NCBI GenBank assembly: GCA_023391695.1
Contig: JAEWAK010000003.1
Span: 107,757 to 171,756 of the forward strand
Length of the DNA: 64,000 bases
Source of the DNA: Bacillota bacterium
GTDB lineage: Bacteria > Bacillota > Clostridia > Lachnospirales > Lachnospiraceae
Direction of reading: 5' to 3'
Part shown: one piece after another, positions 44,552 through 53,758 of the stretch
How the letters are laid out: each line of letters opens with the position of its first letter
How positions within the stretch are numbered: position 1 is the first letter of the stretch
Program-made: the position numbers and the translations under genes
The notes under the pieces: model-generated
Databases searched by the model: none
The model's input: the letters and a program-made list of their open reading frames with translations, nothing else
Told to the model about the DNA's origin: nothing

Positions 44552-46072
44552 TTATTTCTTTTTACCCAGACGGATCACATTCCAGGAAGCTTTGCTTAAG
44601 TTTGCCGTTAAAATCCCGTTCTCAACTATGCTGTTGTTGACCCTTTTGGGTTCAACTGCCTGCTTTACGGCCGAATTAACAGCCAGGAGGTCGTCATCGG
44701 CTAAAACAATATGCTCAATTAATTCATATCCGTCAAAGCTTCTGACATCACAGGTAAATTCTATACTGTCCGCTAAATCGCGGTTTACAGCAAATACGGT
44801 CACTTCTTCTGCTTCTTCATTGTATACGGCAACAGAGTCCACATCATAAACATCCGTATAATCCCTGGTGTCATGTTTCGTGGAATATAGTACAGGCTGT
44901 AAGGCTATTCCCCTTCCATATTTGGATGCATGAAGATAAGGATAATATATGCTCTGTTTCCAGGCAGGCCCATTTGTTTCTGTCATAATGGGAGCAATTA
45001 CATTCACAAGCTGTGCCAGGCAGGCCATCTTTACCCGGTCGGCATGTTTTATGAAAGTAATTAACATAAGTCCTACCAATAAGGCATCTTCAAAGGTATA
45101 GATATCCTCCAGCAGTGCCGGTGCTTTTTGCCAGGGTTTTCTTCGCATGGTATTGTCATCGGCCTGATGGGAATGATACCATACGTTCCATTCGTCAAAA
45201 CTCAGGTTAATATTCTTTTTGTTCCGCTTTTTCGCTTTCACGTAATCACAGGTAGCGATTACGGTTTTAATAAAGTGTTCCGTTTCCATGGATTTTGCCA
45301 GAAAATTCGGTGTATCCTGATCCGCATTGCCAAAATACTGGTGTAAGGAAACATAATCCACATGATCGTATGTATGCTCCAGGGTAACAGCTTCCCATTC
45401 GGGAAAGGTCTTCATGCCGGTGCTGGAACTTCCGCAGGATACCAGTTCAATATCCGGATCAATCAATTTCATAGCCTTGGCAGTTTCATAAGCAATCCTG
45501 CCGTATTCGGCCGGGGTTTTGGAACCGATCTGCCAGGGTCCGTCCATTTCATTGCCCAGGCACCAGGTCTTAATGTTATGGGGAGTTTTCACACCGTGTT
45601 TGATCCGTAAATCACTGTATTTTGTCCCACCTTCATGATTACAGTATTCCAACAGATTACAGGCATCACTGACTCCCCTCGAGCCAAGGTTTACTGCCAT
45701 CATTACTTCACTGCCCGCATACTTTGACCATTTGGCAAATTCATTTAATCCGACTTCATTGGTCTCAAGGCTTCTCCAGGCCAGTTCCAGCCTTTTCGGC
45801 CTGTCTTCTGCCGGTCCTACACCGTCTTCCCAAAAGTAATTGGAGACGAAATTCCCTCCCGGATAACGGATAATCGGTACATTCAGCTCCTTGACCAGTT
45901 CCAGGACATCCTGCCGGAAACCGTCCTTATCCGCACTTGGATGGCCGGGCTGGTAAATTCCCTCATAAACAGCCCTGCCCAAATGCTCGATAAAAGAGCC
46001 GTATATCCTTTTATCAATTTTAGCAATCTGAAACTCCTTATCAACTACCATTTTTGCATATTTTTTTGCCAT
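44552..46072 (-). CDS. Alpha-L-arabinofuranosidase, GH51
   Basis: Releases terminal L-arabinofuranose from arabino-oligosaccharides in the cytosol (no signal peptide). The N-terminal DKRIYGSFIEHLGRAVYEGI, the acid/base Glu in WCLGNEMDGPW and the nucleophile Glu in LSFDEWNVWYH are present. Its 506 residues include the C-terminal beta-sandwich. AGGAGG precedes the ATG. A folded element at 46254-46329 lies upstream. Confidence 0.95.
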   Translation of the reverse strand: MAKKYAKMVVDKEFQIAKIDKRIYGSFIEHLGRAVYEGIYQPGHPSADKDGFRQDVLELVKELNVPIIRYPGGNFVSNYFWEDGVGPAEDRPKRLELAWRSLETNEVGLNEFAKWSKYAGSEVMMAVNLGSRGVSDACNLLEYCNHEGGTKYSDLRIKHGVKTPHNIKTWCLGNEMDGPWQIGSKTPAEYGRIAYETAKAMKLIDPDIELVSCGSSSTGMKTFPEWEAVTLEHTYDHVDYVSLHQYFGNADQDTPNFLAKSMETEHFIKTVIATCDYVKAKKRNKKNINLSFDEWNVWYHSHQADDNTMRRKPWQKAPALLEDIYTFEDALLVGLMLITFIKHADRVKMACLAQLVNVIAPIMTETNGPAWKQSIYYPYLHASKYGRGIALQPVLYSTKHDTRDYTDVYDVDSVAVYNEEAEEVTVFAVNRDLADSIEFTCDVRSFDGYELIEHIVLADDDLLAVNSAVKQAVEPKRVNNSIVENGILTANLSKASWNVIRLGKKK

Positions 46073-46253
46073 GCTTGTAATCCTCCTGCCTTTTTCAATC
46101 CATTTCCTGAATTGATTATAGTATGTTTAAAAGTGACTATTCCATATGCCTTAGTTAAGCAGCACCAAAATATGTACCGGTCCGCCAGAGCCGCAGTGAT
46201 TGAATAGTTACATTTAAAATAATTTAGATCGATGCTTAATATATGATTTTCAC

Positions 46254-46329
46254 CAGAAATTATTCCGCCAAATAAATCTGACTCCCGACTGCAGATGGCG
46301 GGAGACTCTCCTGACCGGTTAAATTTCTG
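46254..46329 (-). other. Folded leader element upstream of the GH51 gene
   Basis: A perfect outer stem CAGAAATT (46254-46261) / AATTTCTG (46322-46329) encloses an inner CTCCCG/CGGGAG hairpin (46282-46304) and ACCGG/GGCGG segments. It lies about 180-260 bases before the GH51 ATG. A GAGCAT-AATC-ATGCTC hairpin lies just above at about 46351-46366. No known riboswitch consensus fits. The rest of 46073-46591 is AT-rich and shows no gene. Confidence 0.5.
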
Positions 46330-46591
46330 ATAAAAATACGGTATTTTCCGTCTCGCATTCGATTATAAGAGCATAATCATGCTCCTATATCCTGATTATA
46401 CTATTTTCGGTGGATTACATCAAGATATATTTTACATTTTTATAAAATATTATACTTTTTATATTATTGAATTTTTGTTTTTTTAAAATAAAACAAATAT
46501 CGAGTTATAATTACAATTTCTGAATTCTGAATTTAGCAAAATCTAAATTAATATATCTGCTTAAGCCGAAGCAATTCCCCTTTACCGGACC

Positions 46592-48073
46592 TTATCTCTT
46601 ATTCGGCATAAGGTGTATTGCCATTCCTTCCATCTCTTCCAGAGCTTCCGTAACGGCTTCTTCATAAGTTGGATGAGGCCTTATGACGGATGTCATTTCC
46701 TTTACCGTCAGCCCGTTGGCTATGGCGGCAGCAAATTCACCGATCATATCCGTTGCCCTGGCACAGATGATCTGTGCGCCAAGAATCTTACCGGTTTCAG
46801 AATCGCTGATAACCTTAACATAACTTCTTTCATCCAGGGATAATACGGCTTTTGCATTACCCGACAGGGGATATTTACCGGTTTTTATCTTTATTCCTTT
46901 CTCTTTGGCCTCCTCTTCACCAAGTCCCACCGCTGCAACTTCCGGTGAGGTATAGATACAGGAAGGAATGACATTCAGATTAACGGATGGAGTAAGATTA
47001 CACATATGCCCGACTGCCGTAATTCCCTGGGCTGCCGCCGCATGTGCCAGCTGGGTCCCTTTAATTACATCCCCGATCGCGTAGATTCCTTTCACACTGG
47101 TCTCAAATTCCGGATTTACCTTAATTTTATCCCCGTCCATCTCCAGGGAAAAACCTTCCCAAAACAGGTGCTCCGTATTGGCTTTACGGCCGGCTGCCAC
47201 CAGGATTCCATCGGCTTTTAGAATTTTATGGGCATGTAAAATTTTTCCCGCCTCCGTTTTCTCTATATTATCATTATCAGTTCCCGGCTGATGAGACAAA
47301 CCGGCGCTTCTTTCTTCGTAAACACAGCATAAACCCTTGTTTTCCGTAATTTTCACTACCCTGGATCTGGTATGGATTTTAATCCCTCTTTTCTTAAGGT
47401 TCATTGCCACACTCTGTGAAACTTCCCTTTCCATGGACGGCAGTATCCGATCCATTCCTTCAAGGATTTCCACTTCACAGCCAAACTCCTGGTAAATGGT
47501 GGCAAATTCAATTCCGATAACTCCTCCGCCAAGGATTACCAGCTTTTTATATATTTTATCCGTCCCGTCCAGAAGTTCATCGCTGGTTACGACCCCCTTA
47601 CAATGAATTCCTTCTATATCCGGAAGGAAAGGCTTGGAGCCGGTCGCGATCAGAATTTTACCGGTCCGGATTTCATCGGTCAACGGATGGCCTTTCTGAG
47701 TCAGGCGAACCGTCTGCTGATTGAGAATGGAGGCAGTTCCGGACAGTAACGTAACTTTATTGGCTTTTAACAGCCCGCTTATTCCATCCCGGATTTTATT
47801 TACTACTTCCTCTTTTCTGGCCTGTACTTTATTAAAATCAAAGCTTAATCCGGTAATTTCAATTCCGAATTTATCCAGGCCCCCGGCTTCATAGTACAAA
47901 TGGGAACTGTGCATTAATGTTTTGGTAGGGATACACCCGCGGTTTAAGCAGGTCCCGCCCACTTCCCTGTTTTCTATAAGAGCTGTTTTCAGGCCTGATT
48001 TTGCCGCTTTGATTGCTGCCGTATATCCCCCGGGGCCTGCTCCGATTATCACAAGATCAAATTTTTCTTCCAT
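46592..48073 (-). CDS. lpdA: Dihydrolipoyl dehydrogenase
   Basis: Reoxidises dihydrolipoyl GcvH (L protein) with NAD. The FAD motif GAGPGGYTAAIKAAKSG, the redox disulfide GGTCLNRGCIPTK, the NAD motif GGGVIGIEFA and the C-terminal HPTYEEAVTEA are present. There is no fused lipoyl domain (493 residues). It starts 4 bases after the lipoate ligase gene and ends the glycine cleavage operon. Confidence 0.95.
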   Translation of the reverse strand: MEEKFDLVIIGAGPGGYTAAIKAAKSGLKTALIENREVGGTCLNRGCIPTKTLMHSSHLYYEAGGLDKFGIEITGLSFDFNKVQARKEEVVNKIRDGISGLLKANKVTLLSGTASILNQQTVRLTQKGHPLTDEIRTGKILIATGSKPFLPDIEGIHCKGVVTSDELLDGTDKIYKKLVILGGGVIGIEFATIYQEFGCEVEILEGMDRILPSMEREVSQSVAMNLKKRGIKIHTRSRVVKITENKGLCCVYEERSAGLSHQPGTDNDNIEKTEAGKILHAHKILKADGILVAAGRKANTEHLFWEGFSLEMDGDKIKVNPEFETSVKGIYAIGDVIKGTQLAHAAAAQGITAVGHMCNLTPSVNLNVIPSCIYTSPEVAAVGLGEEEAKEKGIKIKTGKYPLSGNAKAVLSLDERSYVKVISDSETGKILGAQIICARATDMIGEFAAAIANGLTVKEMTSVIRPHPTYEEAVTEALEEMEGMAIHLMPNKR

Positions 48074-48077
48074 CTTA

Positions 48078-49076
48078 TCAGATCCCTTCTTCTTTGATAA
48101 GGCCGATAATATCCTCCCGGATGGTATCTGACACCGGATCCCCGGGATCCATTTCCCTTAACTGGCCAATCAGGCTTTCCGTTTTAAATACACAATCCTT
48201 AAAATATTCCGGGATCCGGCTGATAAACCAGATATCCATGGCATCGGAATAAGCCCTGCATTCCTTCACAACACCTGTCTCAACGTGAAACTGTATTTCG
48301 ATATTTCCCCATTCCAGCCTTTTTTCCATGGAATAATTAAATTCCATTTTCCTGCCGAAGCTCCACTCCCAGGATGCATACTTTTTGCTTAAATTTTCAA
48401 TTTCCTCATAAGCTTTCCGTGTTAATTCCATAGGCGCCGGTTCCTTTTCATATATTTCAGAAAAGGCATGGATCAATTCTGCTTTCATTGTTTCAATATT
48501 CAGACCGTCCTTGTATTCCGCCAGATTGATAACCCGGGACTTAACGGAATCCACCCCTTTTGAGACTAACTTATCCCGGGATACATTCAAATATTTTGAC
48601 ATGTCTTCCATATTCACATTGATTAATATGGTGCCGTGATGGTAGGAATGCCTGCCGTCGGAATAAAAGGCATTGCCGGAAAATTTTCTGCCGTCTACGG
48701 TAATATCATTGCGTCCTGTTTTTCTGGCAGGTATGGAGAAATTATTAACTGCTCTTAATATTACTTCCAGCTGTTTTTCTAAATCATAGTCCTCTTTATT
48801 TACCACAAAGGTAAAGTTAAGGTTGCCCAGATCATGGAATACGGCTCCCCCGCCGGATAATCTCCGCACTAATTTTCCGCCGTCTTCCTCCAGTTCTTTT
48901 ATCCGGCATTCCTTCCAGGGATTCTGATTTTTCCCGATTACCACTGTTTTTTCATTCTGCCATAAATACAGGATACATTCGCCCTGTTCCACATTATTTA
49001 ACAGGTATTCTTCCAGTGCCAGGTTATTATGGGGATTGCCGTCCATGCTGGTTATAAATTTAATGTGATCAATCAC
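48078..49076 (-). CDS. lplA: Lipoate-protein ligase A
   Basis: Attaches lipoate to the GcvH lysine. The catalytic domain shows VRRLSGGGAVFHDLGNLNF and the lipoate-binding GRNDITVDGRKFSGNA. A C-terminal accessory domain follows (about 250-332). The start is a GTG at 49076 with GAGGT upstream. It lies between gcvPB and lpdA, so the operon carries its own cofactor-attachment step. Confidence 0.94.
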   Translation of the reverse strand: MIDHIKFITSMDGNPHNNLALEEYLLNNVEQGECILYLWQNEKTVVIGKNQNPWKECRIKELEEDGGKLVRRLSGGGAVFHDLGNLNFTFVVNKEDYDLEKQLEVILRAVNNFSIPARKTGRNDITVDGRKFSGNAFYSDGRHSYHHGTILINVNMEDMSKYLNVSRDKLVSKGVDSVKSRVINLAEYKDGLNIETMKAELIHAFSEIYEKEPAPMELTRKAYEEIENLSKKYASWEWSFGRKMEFNYSMEKRLEWGNIEIQFHVETGVVKECRAYSDAMDIWFISRIPEYFKDCVFKTESLIGQLREMDPGDPVSDTIREDIIGLIKEEGI

Positions 49077-49098
49077 GCTTTACCTCTTTCTTTGTTAG

Positions 49099-49145
49099 GG
49101 CTGCCGCAATTTATTAAATCTGAATTAAAGAATTTTGCGGCAGCC
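49099..49145 (-). promoter_or_regulatory. Intra-operon hairpin between gcvPB and lplA
   Basis: GGCTGCCGCAA pairs perfectly with TTGCGGCAGCC around a 25-base AT-rich loop. It has no T-run on the minus strand, so it probably acts as an mRNA stabiliser or processing site rather than a full terminator. The plus strand has a T-run. Confidence 0.6.
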
Positions 49146-49151
49146 GGTTTT

Positions 49152-50582
49152 TTAGAATTTATATCTCAGGATCGGTGTTCTGGCTGCGGTTACTTCGTCG
49201 GGGCGGTTAATAGGGGTGTTTTTTGGGGATTCTGTCAGTGACTGTGGGTTGGTCCTGGCTTCCTCATATAATTTTTTGAATACGGCAATTACCCGGTCCA
49301 TGGTTTCCCTGGATTCGGTTTCCGTAGGCTCTAACATAAGAGCTTCGTGTACGATCAGGGGGAAATACATGGTCGGGGGATGAATGCCGTAATCCAGTAA
49401 TGACTTGGCAAGATCCAGGGCCGATACCTTTGTTTCTTTTTTCAGTTCCTCCAGGCTCATGACAAATTCATGCATGCAGGGGCCTTCAAAGGGCATATAA
49501 TAGGTATCCTTTAGCCGGTTCATCATATAATTGGCATTTAACACCGCATTTTCCGACGCATTTTTTAATCCGTCGCCTCCCAGAGTAAGGATATAGGTCA
49601 ATGCTTTTACAACCACCAGGAAGTTGCCGTAGAATTCTTTTACTCTTCCGATGGATAAATTACCGCCCGGTGATAATTCATAGCCGTCTTTTACTCTTAT
49701 ACGGGGTGACGGCAGATATTTTTCCAGTATGGCTTTACAGCCTACGGGACCGCCGCCGGGTCCGCCGCCCCCATGGGGTGTGGAAAAGGTTTTATGAAGG
49801 TTTAAATGCACCACATCAAATCCCATATCCCCCGGTCTTGCAATTCCCATGATCGGATTTAAGTTTGCCCCGTCATAATAGGTAAGGCCGCCGGCCTCGT
49901 GTACGATGCGGGTAATTTCCAGAATGTTTTTATCAAACAGTCCTACGGTATTGGGATTGGTAAGCATGAAGCCTGCCGTATCCTCTCCCACTGCCTTTTT
50001 CAGTTCCTCCAGGTCAACATACCCTTCCTTCGTGGAAGAAATATTAATGACGGAATATCCCGCCATTGCCGCACTGGCAGGATTGGTACCGTGGGCCGAA
50101 TCCGGCACGATGATCTTATCACGTTTCCCATCGTTTCTCTCCTGATGGTAGGCGCCAATCAGCTGCAGTCCCGTGAACTCACCGTGGGCACCTGCCGCCG
50201 GCTGGAAACTCATGTAATCCATGCCGGTTATTTCACACAGGTATTCTTCCGCCAGTTTAAGGACTTCCAAACATCCCTGCACGGTATACTCCGGCTGAAG
50301 GGGATGTACATTAAGGAATCCGGGCAGTTTCGCCGTCTCTTCATTCAGCTTTGGATTATATTTCATGGTACAGGAACCCAGAGGATAAAAACCGTTGTTA
50401 ATTCCGTAGGTACGTTCTGCAAGCTCCGTATAATGCCTGCTGATATCCGTTTCCGCAATCTGGGGTAAATGAAGGTCTTTTTCCCGTTTATATTTATTCC
50501 GTACGGAAACTACGGGGACATCACAGGAAGGTAATATATCGCAGCCTCTTCCGTCCATACTTTTTTCAAAGATCAGTTCCAT
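49152..50582 (-). CDS. gcvPB: Glycine dehydrogenase (decarboxylating) subunit 2
   Basis: PLP-carrying half of the P protein. NLHKTFSTPHGGGGPG holds the PLP lysine. The frame extends upstream through the gcvPA end, but the ATG at 50582 (MELIFEKSMDGRGCDILP) overlaps the gcvPA stop as TAATG, giving 476 residues. It decarboxylates glycine together with GcvPA and passes the aminomethyl group to GcvH. Confidence 0.95.
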   Translation of the reverse strand: MELIFEKSMDGRGCDILPSCDVPVVSVRNKYKREKDLHLPQIAETDISRHYTELAERTYGINNGFYPLGSCTMKYNPKLNEETAKLPGFLNVHPLQPEYTVQGCLEVLKLAEEYLCEITGMDYMSFQPAAGAHGEFTGLQLIGAYHQERNDGKRDKIIVPDSAHGTNPASAAMAGYSVINISSTKEGYVDLEELKKAVGEDTAGFMLTNPNTVGLFDKNILEITRIVHEAGGLTYYDGANLNPIMGIARPGDMGFDVVHLNLHKTFSTPHGGGGPGGGPVGCKAILEKYLPSPRIRVKDGYELSPGGNLSIGRVKEFYGNFLVVVKALTYILTLGGDGLKNASENAVLNANYMMNRLKDTYYMPFEGPCMHEFVMSLEELKKETKVSALDLAKSLLDYGIHPPTMYFPLIVHEALMLEPTETESRETMDRVIAVFKKLYEEARTNPQSLTESPKNTPINRPDEVTAARTPILRYKF

Positions 50583-51910
50583 TACGCATTTACCTCCTGC
50601 AATATTTGAATTAATCCGTCCATTTCTTCCCGGGTATTCATCTCTGTGGCACACCAGAGGATATTGCCGGAATTGTGGCCCTGTAAAGGATATCCGCCTA
50701 AAATTCCATGCTGTTCCAACCGATTTATAACCTGTTCCGGGTTTCCCTTGCAGGTAGTTACGAATTCATTGAAGAATTCACCGGAATAAACGAGACTGTA
50801 ACCTTCTAATTCGCATAAACGTTGCGTCAGGTAATGTGCCTTTGACATACTTAGGACTGCTGCCTGTTCCAGGCCTTTCCTGCCCATGGTACTTAAATAA
50901 ACGGAAGCCGTTAAGGCACACAAAGCCTGATTGGAACAGATATTGCTGGAAGCTTTTTCCCTCCTGATATGCTGTTCCCTTGCCTGAAGGGTCAGGACGA
51001 AAGCCCTTCTGCCCTGTGTGTCCTTTGTTTCTCCCACAATCCTTCCCGGCAGTTTTCTCATCATTTTCTCCGTGGCGGACATAAATCCCAGATAGGGACC
51101 GCCGAAAGCTAAAGACATCCCCAGGGGCTGGCCTTCCCCTACCGCTATATCCGCACCGTATTCGCCCGGGGTTTTTAATACCCCTAAGGATATGGGATTG
51201 CAGCTTATAATATATTTGGCACCGCTTTTATCAGCCACTTTTTTTACTGCGTCACAGTCTTCCAACTGTCCGTAAAAATTCGGCTGCTGGATCAGTATGC
51301 AGGAAGTTTCCTCATCGGCATATTCGGTAAGCTTTTCCAGATCCGTTTTCCCCTGCTTCTCCGGCACAAGGACAATTTCTGCATCCGTTCCCCTTAAGTA
51401 GGTCTTTACGGTATCAATGATTTCCGCATTCACCGTAGCTGAAATAACCGCTTTCTTCCTTTTCTTTTCCCGGCACATAATCACCGCTTCGGCAGCCGCA
51501 GAAGCCCCGTCATATACGGAAGCATTGGCTACATCCAGTCCCGTCAGCTCACAGATCATGGTCTGGAACTCAAAAATTGCCTGGAGGGTTCCCTGGCTGA
51601 TTTCTGCCTGGTAAGGTGTATATGCCGTCACAAACTCTTCTTTGGAGGTTATTTGCTTTACAAGGGAGGGAATATAGTGGTTATAAGCCCCGCAGCCCCT
51701 GAAAATACTCTTGAATACCTTGTTTTTCTCAGAAATCTCCGTTAATCTCCTGCGGACTTCCATTTCTGTTAAACCCGAAGGAATATTCAACGGCCGTTTC
51801 AGCTTCACTTCTTCCGGAATGGCAGCAAAAAGTTCCTCCACACTTAAATAACCCATGGATTTTAACATATCCTGCTGCTCTTTGGCGGTATTTGGCACAA
51901 AGGTCCCCAT
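50582..51910 (-). CDS. gcvPA: Glycine dehydrogenase (decarboxylating) subunit 1
   Basis: 442 residues starting MGTFVPNTAKEQQDMLKSMG, typical of the N-terminal P-protein subunit. FRGCGAYNHYIPSLV, YQAEISQGTLQAIFE and SNICSNQALCALTASVYLS are conserved. AGGAGG precedes the ATG. It is translationally coupled to gcvPB and lies 2 bases downstream of gcvH. Confidence 0.95.
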   Translation of the reverse strand: MGTFVPNTAKEQQDMLKSMGYLSVEELFAAIPEEVKLKRPLNIPSGLTEMEVRRRLTEISEKNKVFKSIFRGCGAYNHYIPSLVKQITSKEEFVTAYTPYQAEISQGTLQAIFEFQTMICELTGLDVANASVYDGASAAAEAVIMCREKKRKKAVISATVNAEIIDTVKTYLRGTDAEIVLVPEKQGKTDLEKLTEYADEETSCILIQQPNFYGQLEDCDAVKKVADKSGAKYIISCNPISLGVLKTPGEYGADIAVGEGQPLGMSLAFGGPYLGFMSATEKMMRKLPGRIVGETKDTQGRRAFVLTLQAREQHIRREKASSNICSNQALCALTASVYLSTMGRKGLEQAAVLSMSKAHYLTQRLCELEGYSLVYSGEFFNEFVTTCKGNPEQVINRLEQHGILGGYPLQGHNSGNILWCATEMNTREEMDGLIQILQEVNA

Positions 51911-51912
51911 CC

Positions 51913-52284
51913 TTATTCCTCCTCATGAATGAATTGTTCATATTCTTCCTCGGATAAAAGTTCTTCCCTTTCACTGATTTCTTCTACTTCAATAAACCAG
52001 GCGTCATAAGGGTCGGAATTAATTAATTCCGGCTGATCCATCAAAGCTTCGTTAACGGCCCTTATTATGCCGGTTACCGGACTGTATACGTTGGAAACCG
52101 CCTTAACGGATTCCACATCGGCAAACCCTTCCTCTACCGTCACTTCCTCTCCGGCCTCCGGCAGATTTACAAAAACCAAGTCCCCCAGTTCCTTCTGGGC
52201 ATAATCCGTAAGGCCGATTCTTGCAGTTGTTTTGTTTAAAAACTGTACCCATTCATGGGTTCTGGTAAATAATAAATCTCTCAT
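51913..52284 (-). CDS. gcvH: Glycine cleavage system H protein
   Basis: Lipoyl carrier that shuttles the aminomethyl group between P, T and L proteins. FTRTHEWVQFLNKTTARIGL, the lipoylated lysine in FADVESVKAVSNVYSP and the C-terminal DPYDAWFIEVE match the family. 123 residues. GGAGG precedes the ATG. Confidence 0.95.
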   Translation of the reverse strand: MRDLLFTRTHEWVQFLNKTTARIGLTDYAQKELGDLVFVNLPEAGEEVTVEEGFADVESVKAVSNVYSPVTGIIRAVNEALMDQPELINSDPYDAWFIEVEEISEREELLSEEEYEQFIHEEE

Positions 52285-52332
52285 AATCGAAATCCTCCAT
52301 AAATTGTATTTACCCCATATATATCTCTTTCT

Positions 52333-53421
52333 TTAAGGGCGTTTTTTATAAAAAGGCAAATCCACAACCTCTGCGGTTATTTTTCTGCCCCTTACTTCTA
52401 CCTCCAGTTTCGTACCGGTCTTAGTGTATTCCATATCCAGCAAAGCCATGGCTGCGGGGCGGCCCAGATACGGGCAGTGGGTTCCGGAGGTGGTCATACC
52501 CACCAATGTATCCTCATAATAAACCGGGCATTTCTCCCTGGCTATCCCTCTGCCGGTAATATGAAGCCCTACGCGTTTCCGCTTTGATTCCCCCCTGGCT
52601 TCAAGCCCACATTTACCGATAAAATCTTCTTTATTCAGCTTTACCGCAAAACCTAATCCGGTTTCAAGAGGTGAAATATCCTCATCCATTTCATGGCCGT
52701 ATAAGGGCATGGCTGCCTCCAGCCTTAAGGTATCACGGGCTCCCAGGCCGCATGGAATCAGCCCGTCATCTTTACCTGCCTTAAGCAGGGCGTTCCATAA
52801 ATTCTTCGCATCCTCCGGTTTACAGTACAGTTCATAACCGTCTTCCCCGGTATAGCCGGTTTTGGAAATAAGACAGGGTATGCCGCCTACCTTACCAGTT
52901 TCCGTAAAACTGTAATACTTAAGGGGAAGCTCCCCCTCTTCCGCCAGTTTGGACATGATCTCCTTTGCCTTTGGCCCCTGGAGGGCAAGCTGGGCAACCT
53001 CATCGGAAATATCCTTAAATTCTATACTTCCGAACAAATGGCCCTTTATCCATTCCACGTCCTTAAAACGGTTTGCAGCATTAATAACCAGCAGATACTT
53101 TTCTGCGTTCAGCTTATACACCAGTAAATCATCCACGACCCCGCCGGCTTCATTGCACATGGGGCTGTATTTCACCTGTCCGTCATACATCCGGCTGCAG
53201 TCATTTGTAACCAGCCTCTGGACATTGGAAAGGGCATCCTTTCCGTTTAGGATAACTTCACCCATATGAGATACGTCAAATAATCCCGCTGCATTTCTGA
53301 CTGCCATATGTTCGGCAATCACTCCGGTTTCGTATTGAACCGGCAGAAGATACCCGGCAAAGGGTACCACTTTTCCTTTACATTGTACGTGACAATCGTA
53401 AAGAGGTGTTTTTAGCTCCAT
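52333..53421 (-). CDS. gcvT: Glycine cleavage system T protein (aminomethyltransferase)
   Basis: Transfers the methylene group to tetrahydrofolate and releases ammonia. KTPLYDCHVQCKGKVVPFAG, FDVSHMGEV, GYTGEDGYELY, LGARDTLRLEAAMPLYGHE and MTTSGTHCPYLGRPAAMAL are standard. 362 residues. GGAGG precedes the ATG. It is the first structural gene after the glycine riboswitch. Confidence 0.96.
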   Translation of the reverse strand: MELKTPLYDCHVQCKGKVVPFAGYLLPVQYETGVIAEHMAVRNAAGLFDVSHMGEVILNGKDALSNVQRLVTNDCSRMYDGQVKYSPMCNEAGGVVDDLLVYKLNAEKYLLVINAANRFKDVEWIKGHLFGSIEFKDISDEVAQLALQGPKAKEIMSKLAEEGELPLKYYSFTETGKVGGIPCLISKTGYTGEDGYELYCKPEDAKNLWNALLKAGKDDGLIPCGLGARDTLRLEAAMPLYGHEMDEDISPLETGLGFAVKLNKEDFIGKCGLEARGESKRKRVGLHITGRGIAREKCPVYYEDTLVGMTTSGTHCPYLGRPAAMALLDMEYTKTGTKLEVEVRGRKITAEVVDLPFYKKRP

Positions 53422-53488
53422 AAAATCCTCCTTTTCCTTCTTCCCTTTAATTTTATTAAAATATAAAGGAAGTCATTTCCTATAGCAC

Positions 53489-53522
53489 AAAAAAAAAGAC
53501 GTACTGAATAAATCAATACGCC
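53489..53522 (-). terminator. Expression-platform terminator of the glycine riboswitch
   Basis: On the minus strand an 11-bp stem AGGCGTATTGA / TCAGTACGTCT (with two G-U pairs) is followed by nine T. Its 5' arm is contiguous with the end of aptamer 2, so ligand binding can prevent its formation and allow gcv expression. Confidence 0.8.
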
Positions 53523-53690
53523 TCTGTTGATTTACCTGAAAGATTCCTTTATATAGAAATATAAAGTTGCTTCGTCGGTGCCACATCGCTTTCCAGAGTA
53601 TCGTCCAGAATTGGTCCTTTTGCCTGAGAGTTATTGCGAATCACCTTCGGCGCCGTAATAATTTTAGTCATTATTACAGTCTCTCCCAAT
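53523..53690 (-). promoter_or_regulatory. Glycine riboswitch (tandem-type) controlling the gcv operon
   Basis: Minus-strand RNA reads GGGAGAGACUG, GCGCCGAAGGUGAUUCGC, AACUCUCAGGCAAAAGGACC and CUCUGGAAAGCG, the hallmark of glycine aptamer 1. A second, more diverged aptamer follows with GCACCGACGAAGC and CUUUCAGGUAAAU. High glycine should turn on the cleavage genes. Aptamer 2 deviates from the usual CACCGAAGG block, so its binding strength is uncertain. Confidence 0.9.
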
Positions 53691-53712
53691 CCCTTCAACC
53701 GATTTTTATTTA

Positions 53713-53741
53713 ATTTTAATATGTTGCTGCAAAGAAGTCAA
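53713..53741 (-). promoter_or_regulatory. gcv operon promoter
   Basis: Minus-strand TTGACT (53741-53736), 17-base spacer and TAAAAT (53718-53713). The start near 53706 lies just before the first aptamer strand. Confidence 0.75.
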
Positions 53742-53758
53742 TATATATTTGGCACTAT

